A stretch of DNA of 64,000 nucleotides from AWTP1-13 sp963840445 (GCA_963840445.1 CAWIZC010000015.1:116658-180657); one strand, 5' to 3'. Positions 26,552 to 34,707 are shown, numbered from the stretch's first letter. The notes: generated by a model not told the origin, from the sequence alone. Translations and numbers: made by a program.

Positions 26552-27169
26552 CTATCGCGCCAGCTCCTTGAGGCCGCGACGTATCAGCGCCGGTGTCTCC
26601 GCGCCGTCGCCGAGTTCCTTCATGGCCGAGGCGATGGCGTGGCTGGCCTGACCCGGTTGGTAGCCGAGATTGGTGAGAGCAGAGATGGCTTCGGCCGCCG
26701 CGTTGCTGGCGGGGGCGACACCCGCACCCTTGCCGGCTGCGGCCGGCACGTTCAGTCCCGCGACGGACAGTGCCGGCGCCTTGTCCCTCAGCTCGGCGAC
26801 GATGCGCTGTGCGAGCTTCTTGCCGACGCCCGGCGACTGCTCGACGACGGCCCAATCCTGCAGGGCAATAGCGTTGGCGAGATCCTGCGTCGACAGCGTG
26901 CCGAGTACGGCCAGCGCCACCTTGGAGCCGACCCCCTGGATGGTCTGCAGCGTGCGGAACCAGGCGCGCTCCACCTCGCTGGTGAAACCGAACAGGCGGA
27001 TGGCGTCCTCGCGCACGTGCGTCTCGATGGCCAGACTGACCACCTCGCCCATCTGCAAGTCGCGCAGCGTGCGGGCGGAGGCCTGTACCTCGTAGCCGAC
27101 GCCGCCGACGTCGATGATGGCATGCGCCTCGCCGACCGCATCGACAGTGCCTTTCAGCTTGCCGATCAT
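26552..27169 (-). CDS. ruvA: Holliday junction branch migration protein RuvA
   Basis: This 205-residue protein matches the usual RuvA length. It has the N-terminal OB fold (MIGKLKGTVDAVGEAHAIID), helix-hairpin-helix motifs (TIQGVGSKVALAVLG and SPGVGKKLAQRIVAELRDK), and a C-terminal domain III (ALTNLGYQPGQASHAI) that normally contacts RuvB. The ATG overlaps the end of ruvC by four bases. RuvA binds four-way junctions and loads the RuvB motor; ruvB itself is not adjacent here. Confidence 0.93.
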   Translation of the reverse strand: MIGKLKGTVDAVGEAHAIIDVGGVGYEVQASARTLRDLQMGEVVSLAIETHVREDAIRLFGFTSEVERAWFRTLQTIQGVGSKVALAVLGTLSTQDLANAIALQDWAVVEQSPGVGKKLAQRIVAELRDKAPALSVAGLNVPAAAGKGAGVAPASNAAAEAISALTNLGYQPGQASHAIASAMKELGDGAETPALIRRGLKELAR

Positions 27170-27696
27170 GGCACAGCCTCCCGGCGTGCGCTCCGCGCCG
27201 CCAGCATTTGCGCGCTGCCGCGGTGGCTGGCGTGGCAGATGGCGATCGCCAGGGCGTCGGCCTCGTCGGCGCTCTCGAATTTCGCTTTCGGCAGCAGGAA
27301 GCCGACCATGGCCGCAATCTGGCGCTTCTCGCCGTGGCCGGTGCCGGTCACCGTCTTCTTGATGACGTTGGGCGGGTATTCGGCGACCCTGAGACCGCGC
27401 TGCGCCGGGGCCAGCAGGGCCATGCCGCGCGCCTGACCAAGCTTCAGCGTGGCGCGCGCATCCTTGTTGACGAAGGTCTCCTCGACCGCCGCCTCGTGCG
27501 GTTTGAAGCCCGCGATCACCTCGATCAGCCCCTGGTAGATCTCGCGCAGGCGGTAGGCGAGGTCGTCCTCGGCATCCGAGGTGATCAGGCCGCTCGCCAC
27601 GTACGACAGCCGCACGCCGTCCGACTCCAGAATGCCCCACCCGGTACGGCGCAGGCCCGGATCGATGCCGATGATGCGAATCGCGCTGTTAGCCAT
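27166..27696 (-). CDS. ruvC: Crossover junction endodeoxyribonuclease RuvC
   Basis: This 176-residue Holliday junction resolvase has acidic catalytic residues in RIIGIDPGLRRTGWG (Asp), AVEETFVNKD (Glu) and SADEADALAIAICH (Asp/Glu pair). It is translationally coupled to ruvA (ATGA overlap). In related genomes yebC lies just upstream; here two plus-strand genes (about 27827-28684) separate them. Confidence 0.93.
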   Translation of the reverse strand: MANSAIRIIGIDPGLRRTGWGILESDGVRLSYVASGLITSDAEDDLAYRLREIYQGLIEVIAGFKPHEAAVEETFVNKDARATLKLGQARGMALLAPAQRGLRVAEYPPNVIKKTVTGTGHGEKRQIAAMVGFLLPKAKFESADEADALAIAICHASHRGSAQMLAARSARREAVP

Positions 27697-27826
27697 GCGT
27701 TCCTGTTAGCACGGGTGCGGCCGCGGTAAGGTGCAGCCTTGCTGTCATCCTCGTTTCCCGCGCATCCTTTGTTGCCGGCGGGTGACGCTTGCGGGATCGA
27801 CACTGTTTGCGGCTAGCACTTGGCTG

Positions 27827-28166
27827 ATGCTGTTCGGCGCCATCCTGGTCCTGATCGGCTCGGTCATCCGCTGGAAAGTCTCGGCCTACGACCTTAAGGA
27901 CCCGGCGATCGATTCGGCCTGGACGCTGGCGCGCGGCAAGCGCACGGCCGCCAACCCAACGGCACAGGAGGCAAAGTATCGGGACATCCAGAGCCAGCCG
28001 TCCTGGAGCGGTAAGGCTACCAAGGCCGCGGGTAACGTAGCCGGGCTACGTTATGGCGCAGGTGCTGGGCGTGGTGGCGTTAGCATTAATGCTCGGCGGA
28101 CTGGTCCGCGGCGTGGCCGGTTCCGTCCGACGATTGATGTGGACAATGCCGATTGGCCGCAGGTGA
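27827..28166 (+). pseudogene. Frameshifted small membrane protein gene
   Basis: The first frame encodes MLFGAILVLIGSVIRWKVSA… up to …SWSGKATKAAGNVAG. The expected continuation, a second membrane segment (YVMAQVLGVVALALMLGGLV…), is in the next frame and ends at 28166. Removing one G from the GGG at 28043-28045 joins them into a two-TM protein of about 113 residues. The frame is also open upstream (a GTG at 27782). A palindrome TAACGTAGCC-G-GGCTACGTTA (28032-28052) sits right at the break. It is either a real frameshift or a sequencing error. Family unknown. Confidence 0.45.
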
Positions 28167-28315
28167 CAATCCGCACGCACCGATTGCATCCGGCCGCGAG
28201 GATGATAGTTTGGTGACACGGTGGCCGCGCCGCTACAGCGGTCAACACCACAAATCAAAGGCCACCTGGGCGGAGACCGAAGGGCATCACCGCAAGACCG
28301 GCGGGAGTGAATGCC

Positions 28316-28684
28316 ATGTTGCGCCCGAATAGCCCGAAAACCTCCCCAGTCGCTGCCGACAGTGCCACGGCCGGCCCCGAGCGCCGGGTGGTGCGGGGCC
28401 AGCCGGCCAGACCCGACGGTGCGCTCGACGAAGGCTTGGAAGCCCAGATGCAATGCGCCTGGATCGACCTGTTCGAGGCGATCAAGGCAGCGGGCTACGA
28501 GAGGCGCCACCTGGTCAAGACCACCGTGTGCGTCACCGAGGGCGGACACCTGAGATTGTTCCGCGCCGTGCGCGATCGCATGATGCGCGGACACGTAGCC
28601 GCCAGCGCCTATCTGCACGTCGCCGGGCTCGGCGCACCGGCCCATCTGGTCGAGATCGAGGGCGAGTTGGTACGCGGCGCCTGA
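28316..28684 (+). CDS. Divergent RidA/YjgF family protein
   Basis: This 122-residue protein has the Rid fold core recognised by LEAQMQCAWIDLFEAIKAAGYERRHLVKTTV (given here in part) and the ending APAHLVEIEGELV. The conserved arginine of the deaminase site (PARS in true RidA) is replaced: the segment reads HVAASAYLHV. The N-terminal Tyr/Ser/Gly motifs are also missing. It is therefore unlikely to hydrolyse imines like RidA. It ends one base before the yebC stop (tail to tail). Confidence 0.6.
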   Translation: MLRPNSPKTSPVAADSATAGPERRVVRGQPARPDGALDEGLEAQMQCAWIDLFEAIKAAGYERRHLVKTTVCVTEGGHLRLFRAVRDRMMRGHVAASAYLHVAGLGAPAHLVEIEGELVRGA

Positions 28685-29434
28685 TCAGGCCGCGGTCAAT
28701 CTCGCCAGCACCGCGTCGGACACCTCGAAGTTCGAGAACACGTTCTGCACGTCGTCGTCGTCCTCAAGACCGGCAATCAGCTTTAGGATGGTGGCGGCCT
28801 TCTCCTCGTCCACCGAGGTGGTCAGGTTCGGCTTCCACACGGCCTTCACCGAGGCTGGCTCGCCGAGCTTGCCCTCCAGCGCGCCGGCGACTGATCCAAG
28901 GCTCTCGAACGTAGAGATGATGAGGTGGCCGTTGGCGTCCGATTGCACGTCGTCGGCGCCCGCTTCGATCGCCGCCTCAAGCACCGCATCGGCGGAGCCG
29001 GCGCCGGCCGGATAGCTGATCTCGCCGATATGGGCGAACATGTGCGAGACGGCGCCGGTGGCGCCGAGATTGCCGCCGTATTTGGTGAACACGGCGCGCA
29101 CTGCCCCACCGGTGCGGTTGCGGTTGTCGCTCAACGCCTCGACGATGATGGCGACGCCGCCGGGGCCGTAGCCCTCGTAGCGCACGGTCTCAAAGGCCTC
29201 CGCCTCGCCGCCCGCGGCCTTCTTGATGGCCCGCTCGATATTGTCCTTGGGCATGTTCTCGGCGCGCGCCGCCTGCACGGCGAGCCGCAGCCGCGCATTC
29301 ATGGTCGGATCGGGTGTGCCCGACTTGGCGGCGGTGGTGATCTCGCGCGCCAGCTTGGCGAACAGCTTGGAGCGGGCAGCGTCCTGCTTGCCCTTCCGGT
29401 GCATGATGTTCTTGAACTGTGAATGGCCGGCCAT
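28685..29434 (-). CDS. yebC: YebC/PmpR family DNA-binding regulatory protein (TACO1 family)
   Basis: This 249-residue protein starts MAGHSQFKNIMHRKGKQDAA, continues with KLAREITTAAKSGTPDP and YEGYGPGGVAIIVEALSDN, and ends with an acidic domain containing GLEDDDDVQNVFSNFEV, all diagnostic for YebC. Members act as transcription regulators and, in more recent work, as factors that help ribosomes through proline stretches. I chose the ATG at 29434 because the motif MAGHSQF begins there. It is part of the conserved ymdB-yebC-ruvC-ruvA order. Confidence 0.93.
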   Translation of the reverse strand: MAGHSQFKNIMHRKGKQDAARSKLFAKLAREITTAAKSGTPDPTMNARLRLAVQAARAENMPKDNIERAIKKAAGGEAEAFETVRYEGYGPGGVAIIVEALSDNRNRTGGAVRAVFTKYGGNLGATGAVSHMFAHIGEISYPAGAGSADAVLEAAIEAGADDVQSDANGHLIISTFESLGSVAGALEGKLGEPASVKAVWKPNLTTSVDEEKAATILKLIAGLEDDDDVQNVFSNFEVSDAVLARLTAA

Positions 29435-29474
29435 GCGTGTCTCTTTTAGGCACAAAACGCTGAATCGATAGGCT

Positions 29475-29480
29475 TATAAT
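29475..29480 (+). promoter_or_regulatory. Possible -10 element upstream of the protease-nuclease gene
   Basis: A perfect TATAAT sits 190 bases before the chosen GTG start of the fusion gene. No good -35 box is seen at the right spacing (ACAAAA at best), so this is weak evidence. Confidence 0.3.
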
Positions 29481-29664
29481 GCGCTCGGATCGGCAAATCC
29501 AGAAGGCCCGGCGATTGCCACCACAATTGGCTTTTCGCACCGCGGTCCGCGCCGCCTAGCGCTACTCTGTATGGCCAGGGTCGCAGCGTGTCGCCAAGGA
29601 TTTGCCCGAGCAGGGCACATTGCGCCCGCCAAGCATACATCAGCCAAGCACCGGGAGAGAGGCC

Positions 29665-31920
29665 GTGGACCGGGATATCGAGTTTGCGTTCGATTTGGAC
29701 ATCGCACTGGAAGCCGCACATCGCTGGCGCAATCAGAAAGAGACCATGCGCAGCAAGGAGCGAGCGGCGGCCAAGGGCCAATACGATGCCGTGGACAGCA
29801 AGGAGCGGCTGGCAAAGCGTGCCAACCGACTGCTGCGGTCCCTGCGCGATGCCATGCCGGAGACCTACGTGGCCGACGAGGGGCTCCGCACCATCATGGA
29901 GCAGCCGCCGGTCGAAGCCGAGGACATCGACAACGTGACCATGGAGCGCATTATCGGGCGAACCAAGGACCTGCTGGCGATCCACTTTTTCGACTACGGC
30001 AAGAGGGCCAGCCAATCCGTGTGCAGACTGGTCACCAGGCTGGGCGGCGGGCGGCTCAGCTATGGCACGGGCTTCATGGTCTCACCGGCCCTGCTCCTGA
30101 CCAACCACCACGTCCTGGAAGACGCCGGCATGGCGGCCGGCACGATAGCCCAGTTTCGCTATGAGCCGGGCGAGCGGGGGAGCCTGCCGACGCCAGAGGA
30201 ATTCGATCTGCACCCGGACCGCTTCTTTCTCAACGACAAGGACCTGGATTTTGCCCTGGTCGCGGTCGCCCCGAAGTCGCGCAACAACGGCAACCTCGGT
30301 GACTTCGGCTTCTGCCCCTTGATCGCCGCCGAGGGCAAGATCGTGCCGGGCGAACCGGTCAACATCATCCAGCACCCCCTGGGCCAGCCCAAGCAAGTGG
30401 TCATTCGCGAGAACAAGCTGCTGGACCTGCCGAAACCCGCGGACTGGGAACCCAAGCTCGACCGCTATGCCCAATACGAGGCCGATACGGAGCGCGGATC
30501 ATCCGGCTCACCCGTCTTCAATGATCAATGGGAGGTCGTGGCCCTGCACCACAGCGGTGTGCCCAAGACCAACGACAAAGGTGAAACCGTCGACAAAAGT
30601 GGCAACGTGTTCGACGCCCGCAAAGAGCCGTCCCGTGTCGTGTGGATCGGCAACGAAGGCATTCGCGTGTCGCGGCTGATGGCGTTCATTGAGGGTACCG
30701 GCAACATGCCGGCCGAGGCTGACAAGCTGCGCAAGCAATTGATCGAGCAGAGCCGGACGGACGATGTTGCGCGGCCCGAGAGCGCTCGCCCGGATCGCAG
30801 CGATGGTGGCAGTCCTTCAGACCGCCACCCCGATCCGGACCGCCGCGACGTGCGGCCCCGGCGGGAAGCCGTGCCCTCTCCGGCTTCCACGCTGCAGCCA
30901 GCGCGTTGCAAGGATGGCTCCATGCGCATGACCATTCCCCTTACCATCACGGTGTCGCTCGGAGCGTCCGGCGCTCATGACGTGCAGGTGCGTACGGCTG
31001 GCTCCGGCGAACTACGCGCACTCGATGCGCAGGAATCGGTGACGCCCGATGAGGACTACGACCACCGGCCTGGCTTCGACGTTAATTTCCTGGGCCCGAA
31101 GGTGCCTCTGCCGAAGCTCGACAACACGATTGCGGCACAGGCGGCCCGCGTGCGAGGCGGTGGGACGGAGCTCAAATACTACAACTACAGCGTGGTCATG
31201 AATGCAAAGCGTCGCCTGGCGTCCGTCTCCGCAGTCAATCTGGACGGCCAAGCGGAATTCCAGTTTGCGCGCGAGGGCGGCGATCGCTGGTTCTTTGACC
31301 CGCGCATCGACAAGAAGGTGCAGATCGGCAACGAGCTGTACGCCAACAATCCTTACGATCGCGGCCATCTCACGCGTCGCAACGATGCCGCCTGGGGTGG
31401 GACCGAGGAGGAGGCCAAGCTCGCCAACGACGACACCTTCCACTTCACCAACTGCTCGCCCCAGCACGAGGTCTTCAACCAGAGCACCAAGGCCGACCAG
31501 CGGGGTGTTCTGCTGTGGGGCAAAATCGAGAAGCACATCGAGACGGAAGCCAGCCGCGACGGACGCCTGTGCGTATTCAACGGCCCAGTCTTCAAGTCCG
31601 ATGATCCCATCTATCGCAACGTCGCGGTACCGCGCGAGTACTGGAAGGTGGTGGTGTGCAAGGCGCAGTCGGGCAAGTTACGGGCGCTGGCCTTCAAGCT
31701 CAGCCAGGCGGACCTTATGCGCGAAGTGCCGGAGGAGGACTTCCAGGCAGGCCCCTATCGGCCCTTCCAGCTCAAGATCGCCCAGTTGGAACACGAGACG
31801 GACCTCGACTTCGGCGATCTGCACAAATTCGATCCGTTGGAGGCGCTGGGCAACGAGAGCTTCCTGGAGCGGGAGACGGGCGCCGTGACGATCGAGAGGC
31901 TGTCGGACATTGTCACCTAA
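29665..31920 (+). CDS. Trypsin-like serine protease fused to DNA/RNA non-specific endonuclease
   Basis: This is a 751-residue two-enzyme protein. Residues 1-100 are helical and charged with no signal peptide. Residues 110-340 form a trypsin/V8-like protease: His 149 in LLTNHHVLEDA, Asp 195 in DLDFALVAV, Ser 280 in RGSSGSPVF. A disordered Pro/Asp/Arg linker (about 365-415) follows. Residues 470-730 are an endonuclease G/NUC domain with DRGH (565-568) and the metal-binding Asn in FTNCSPQHEVFN. GTG 29665 follows GGGAGAG; a TTG at 29602 would add 21 residues. The gene lies inside an otherwise conserved block on the opposite strand. Proteolytic control of the nuclease is an inference. Confidence 0.88.
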   Translation: MDRDIEFAFDLDIALEAAHRWRNQKETMRSKERAAAKGQYDAVDSKERLAKRANRLLRSLRDAMPETYVADEGLRTIMEQPPVEAEDIDNVTMERIIGRTKDLLAIHFFDYGKRASQSVCRLVTRLGGGRLSYGTGFMVSPALLLTNHHVLEDAGMAAGTIAQFRYEPGERGSLPTPEEFDLHPDRFFLNDKDLDFALVAVAPKSRNNGNLGDFGFCPLIAAEGKIVPGEPVNIIQHPLGQPKQVVIRENKLLDLPKPADWEPKLDRYAQYEADTERGSSGSPVFNDQWEVVALHHSGVPKTNDKGETVDKSGNVFDARKEPSRVVWIGNEGIRVSRLMAFIEGTGNMPAEADKLRKQLIEQSRTDDVARPESARPDRSDGGSPSDRHPDPDRRDVRPRREAVPSPASTLQPARCKDGSMRMTIPLTITVSLGASGAHDVQVRTAGSGELRALDAQESVTPDEDYDHRPGFDVNFLGPKVPLPKLDNTIAAQAARVRGGGTELKYYNYSVVMNAKRRLASVSAVNLDGQAEFQFAREGGDRWFFDPRIDKKVQIGNELYANNPYDRGHLTRRNDAAWGGTEEEAKLANDDTFHFTNCSPQHEVFNQSTKADQRGVLLWGKIEKHIETEASRDGRLCVFNGPVFKSDDPIYRNVAVPREYWKVVVCKAQSGKLRALAFKLSQADLMREVPEEDFQAGPYRPFQLKIAQLEHETDLDFGDLHKFDPLEALGNESFLERETGAVTIERLSDIVT

Positions 31921-31946
31921 GGCGGGCGGTCGGCACCGACTAGGGC

Positions 31947-32690
31947 TCACTCCGCACGAAGAAACAGCACGTTGCGGTTGCGGATGGCCGAGCCCCAGGT
32001 GGTATTGGATCCCAGGCTGCGGATCACGGGGATCGCATCGACCCGTTGGCCGTCCTTGGTGACCAGCCACGCGGCATAACCGTACGTTGCGCAGATGGTT
32101 TCGGTGGCGGCGACAGGGTCGGCATGGGCCCCGGTGAGCAGTTCCACGATCAGCGGCGGGCGATCGCGCAGGATGGTCGCCCGCCCACCCGCCAGCACGG
32201 CCAGCTCACTGCCTTCCACGTCGATCTTGATGGCCCGCACGTCCTTGAAGGCGAAGCTGTCGATGGTGCGCAGCTCGACGTCGAAGCGCATGGACTTGGC
32301 CGTTGCCGCGCCGCCGTCGGCCAGCGTGCCGCCGAGGTGCAGCACCGTGCCGTCTTCAGCCAGCGGCACCACGAACTGGGCGCGGCCGGCCTTTTCGGAC
32401 AGCGCCAGCTGGTGGACGCGGGCGCGGCTGCCGAGCATGCGCTGGGCGAAGCGGGCATAGTCGGGGTTCGGCTCGAAGGCCTCGACCTGGGTGGCGATGC
32501 GAGAGAAGGCGTAGGCGAATACGCCCTGGTTGGCGCCGGCGTCGATAGCAGTGCCGCCCGGCGCCATGATCTCGCCGAGCACATCAAGCTCATGCTCGCC
32601 CCAGGTCGCCTCGTCCGCGATTCGGCTCCGGTAATAGAGCGCGGCAGGCATCAACGTCTGGGTCAGCTGCTCGCGCAAAGACAGGGACAT
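31947..32690 (-). CDS. FkbM family methyltransferase
   Basis: This 247-residue SAM-dependent methyltransferase has SAM-binding motif I in TAIDAGANQGVFAYAFSRI, the acidic strand in VEAFEPNPDYARF, and the FkbM signature AIKIDVEGSELAVLAGG. FkbM enzymes O-methylate sugars or secondary metabolites. Alternative starts are a GTG two codons upstream with a better placed GGAG, or an ATG at 32759. It ends 26 bases from the convergent protease-nuclease gene and seems to be part of the same accessory insertion. Confidence 0.82.
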   Translation of the reverse strand: MSLSLREQLTQTLMPAALYYRSRIADEATWGEHELDVLGEIMAPGGTAIDAGANQGVFAYAFSRIATQVEAFEPNPDYARFAQRMLGSRARVHQLALSEKAGRAQFVVPLAEDGTVLHLGGTLADGGAATAKSMRFDVELRTIDSFAFKDVRAIKIDVEGSELAVLAGGRATILRDRPPLIVELLTGAHADPVAATETICATYGYAAWLVTKDGQRVDAIPVIRSLGSNTTWGSAIRNRNVLFLRAE

Positions 32691-32914
32691 CGGCACGTGT
32701 TCTCCACAGCAATCCGCATCGGGATCGGGCAAGCGGTACGTTGTAGGACGTAGATTCACGTTTCATTAACCAATCGAGCCTAGCGTCGAACTCAAGGATG
32801 CAAGCCATCCTGGATCGTCGCCCTGCTGCCCAAGGCGCCGTTCCTGGGAGTCGCGAGTACCTGGCTCTCACTGGAAGACGGATTGGCCGTCTTCTGCAGA
32901 AAGAACTCTCTTTC

Positions 32915-33739
32915 TCACTCGACCCAGAACAGCGGCTCGGTAGGTGTCAAAACACCACCGAGCCGCAATGCTGTCGTGCGCCGGGCGAGTCCCGTCGCGT
33001 CGTCGACATCCACGGCGAGGCCGGAGATGGTGGCGGGGCCGCCGGCCGGCTCGAAGCGACCGCGCGGGATCTTGGTGAGGAAGCGGTTGAGCGGCTCGTC
33101 CTTGTCCATGCCGAGGACCGATTCGTAATCGCCACACATGCCGGCATCGCTCATGAAGGCTGTGCCGCCCGGCAGCACCCGCTCATCGGCGGTCGGCGCG
33201 TGGGTGTGGGTGCCCACCACGCAGGTGGCACGCCCGTCGAGGAAGTAGCCCATCGCCTGCTTCTCGCTGGTCGCCTCGGCGTGAAAATCGACCAGGATGG
33301 CATCGGAGCCCTTTTTCAGCGCGCAGGCCTCCACCTCGCGCTCCACCGCCCGGAAGGGGTCGCCGAGTTCGGGCATGAAGATCAGCCCCATGGCGTTGAT
33401 GACCAGCACGTCGGCACCGTTTTTTGCCTTGAACAAGCCGACGCCTTTGCCGGGGGTGCCGCTGGGATAGTTGATCGGTCGCAGCAGGCGCGGCTGGCGC
33501 TCTATGAAGACGAGGGCCTCTTTCTGGTCGAAGGCATGGTTGCCGAGCGTCACGACGTCGGCGCCGGCACCGAGCAAGTCCTCGAAGATATTCTCCGTGA
33601 TGCCAAAACCGCCGGCCGAGTTCTCGCCGTTGACCACCACGAAATCGAGCTTGTAGCGCTGGCGCAGCTTGGGCAGCTGGTCGGTCACGGCCTGACGGCC
33701 GCTCCGGCCAACCACGTCACCCAGGAATAGCAGTCGCAT
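32915..33739 (-). CDS. ymdB: TIGR00282 family metallophosphoesterase (YmdB-like)
   Basis: This 274-residue calcineurin-like phosphoesterase has metal-ligand motifs in order: LLFLGDVVGRSG, VVNGENSAGGFG, TLGNHAFDQKEAL, VDFHAEATSEK and GTHTHAPTADERV. The Bacillus homologue hydrolyses 2',3'-cyclic AMP. The ATG at 33739 lies just two bases from the end of repeat copy 2. A 14-bp stem lies inside the last codons (32933-32947 with 32952-32965), possibly a terminator overlapping the coding end. It belongs to the conserved cyclo-ligase-ymdB-yebC order. Confidence 0.9.
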   Translation of the reverse strand: MRLLFLGDVVGRSGRQAVTDQLPKLRQRYKLDFVVVNGENSAGGFGITENIFEDLLGAGADVVTLGNHAFDQKEALVFIERQPRLLRPINYPSGTPGKGVGLFKAKNGADVLVINAMGLIFMPELGDPFRAVEREVEACALKKGSDAILVDFHAEATSEKQAMGYFLDGRATCVVGTHTHAPTADERVLPGGTAFMSDAGMCGDYESVLGMDKDEPLNRFLTKIPRGRFEPAGGPATISGLAVDVDDATGLARRTTALRLGGVLTPTEPLFWVE

Positions 33740-33908
33740 GCCTAGTGTCCCGATAGCGAAGTTCGCCAAACCTTGCCGCTAGCCTCCCGAGCGAACTTCG
33801 CAATCGTAAGGGACACTAGGATCATGGTGTTGCTGTGAGGTTCAGATGGAAAAGTTCGCTCAACCCAAAGTCGCGAACTCCGGCGAATCTCTCAATCATC
33901 ACGCCAGC
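33740..33908. repeat. Intergenic structured repeat, copy 2
   Basis: This fills the whole spacer from the cyclo-ligase stop to the ymdB start. Read on the minus strand it aligns end to end with copy 1 (1236-1397). It has CTAGTGTCCC 33742-33751 with GGGACACTAG 33810-33819, and the inner GCGAAGTTCGC 33756-33766 with GCGAACTTCGC 33791-33801. The second, outer hairpin is degenerate in this copy. As in copy 1, the GGGACACTAG end lies within a few bases of the downstream gene's ATG. Confidence 0.8.
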
Positions 33909-34550
33909 TCATTGCGTCGGATGGCAGAGGATTGGACCCGACGGCGTCAGCACCCAGTCGATCCGTTCGTCATAGTCGAGATGCGGCACCGCGTCGACCT
34001 GCTGCTCATCGAAGGCGATGCCGATGGCCACGACGGACTTGCGCGCACGCAAGCCTTTCAACGTGCGATCGTAGAAGCCGCCACCGTAGCCCAGTCGCCA
34101 GCCGGCCGCATCGAAGGCCAGCAGCGGCACCAGCAGGATGTCGGGCTCCAGTACGGCTTTGTCGGCCTTTGGCTCGGCAATGCCCCACACGCCGCTGTCC
34201 ATGGCATCGCCGGGCGACCAAGCCCGGAAGATCAGCGGCTTGCCTTTGCCCTGCATGACCGGCAGGGCCAGCGGGTAACCCTGGCTTGACAGCGAGCGCA
34301 GCAGGGGCCAGAGGCGGAACTCATCGGGAAGTGAAGCAAAGCCCGAGACGGTCGCGCCATGTCTGGCCGGCTGCAGGAATTCGAGGCCATGCTTTGCCAC
34401 CGCATCAGCCGCGCGCACGACCGCCTGCCCGTCGAGTGCCTCGCGCCAGGCCTTGATGCGCGCCCTGAGCGCTTGCTTGGCAGTCTTGGCCGCAGTGAGG
34501 TCACGCGTCACGATCGGCTCCGGGAGCATCGGCAATTCGGGGATGCGCAC
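33909..34550 (-). CDS. 5-formyltetrahydrofolate cyclo-ligase
   Basis: This 213-residue enzyme converts 5-formyl-THF to 5,10-methenyl-THF with ATP. The family signature is LGYGGGFYDRTL near residue 155. The N-terminal basic segment (AKQALRARIKAWREAL) and the ILLVPLLAFD strand also match. The exact start is uncertain (ATG 34550, or seven codons later). In alphaproteobacteria this gene regularly follows 6S RNA and zapA, and the same order is found here. It is followed by repeat copy 2 and ymdB. Confidence 0.92.
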   Translation of the reverse strand: MRIPELPMLPEPIVTRDLTAAKTAKQALRARIKAWREALDGQAVVRAADAVAKHGLEFLQPARHGATVSGFASLPDEFRLWPLLRSLSSQGYPLALPVMQGKGKPLIFRAWSPGDAMDSGVWGIAEPKADKAVLEPDILLVPLLAFDAAGWRLGYGGGFYDRTLKGLRARKSVVAIGIAFDEQQVDAVPHLDYDERIDWVLTPSGPILCHPTQ

Positions 34551-34586
34551 CCGGGCGGAGGGAAGATGCAGAGCCGCCTGAGCCGT

Positions 34587-34707
34587 AGGAGCGTTCGATC
34601 CCGCGTGGCCCTACAAGTGTAGGTGGGCGCCGTATATCCGAGGCCACGGCCTCGGTCAGGGACAGCTCCCTTGCGGATCTTATAGGCCCCTGGGTCGTAT
34701 TGCTCCT
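34587..34707 (-). ncRNA. ssrS: 6S RNA (SsrS), core
   Basis: The interval between zapA and the cyclo-ligase gene is the conserved 6S RNA locus of proteobacteria. Read on the minus strand, AGGAGC at one end pairs with GCTCCT at the other. The apex is a perfect CCGAGGCC/GGCCTCGG hairpin, and the 3' side of the central region carries a small CCTACA/TGTAGG hairpin, as in alphaproteobacterial 6S RNAs. The long, mostly double-stranded rod imitates an open promoter and binds RNA polymerase. The true ends may extend 10-20 bases further on each side. Confidence 0.7.

Noticed and set aside
29435..34000. Cyclic-nucleotide signalling (CBASS) operon around the protease-nuclease gene
   Set aside because: No nucleotidyltransferase, HORMA or E1/E2-like gene is present; the neighbours are FkbM, YmdB and YebC. 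YmdB is a housekeeping phosphodiesterase on the other strand.
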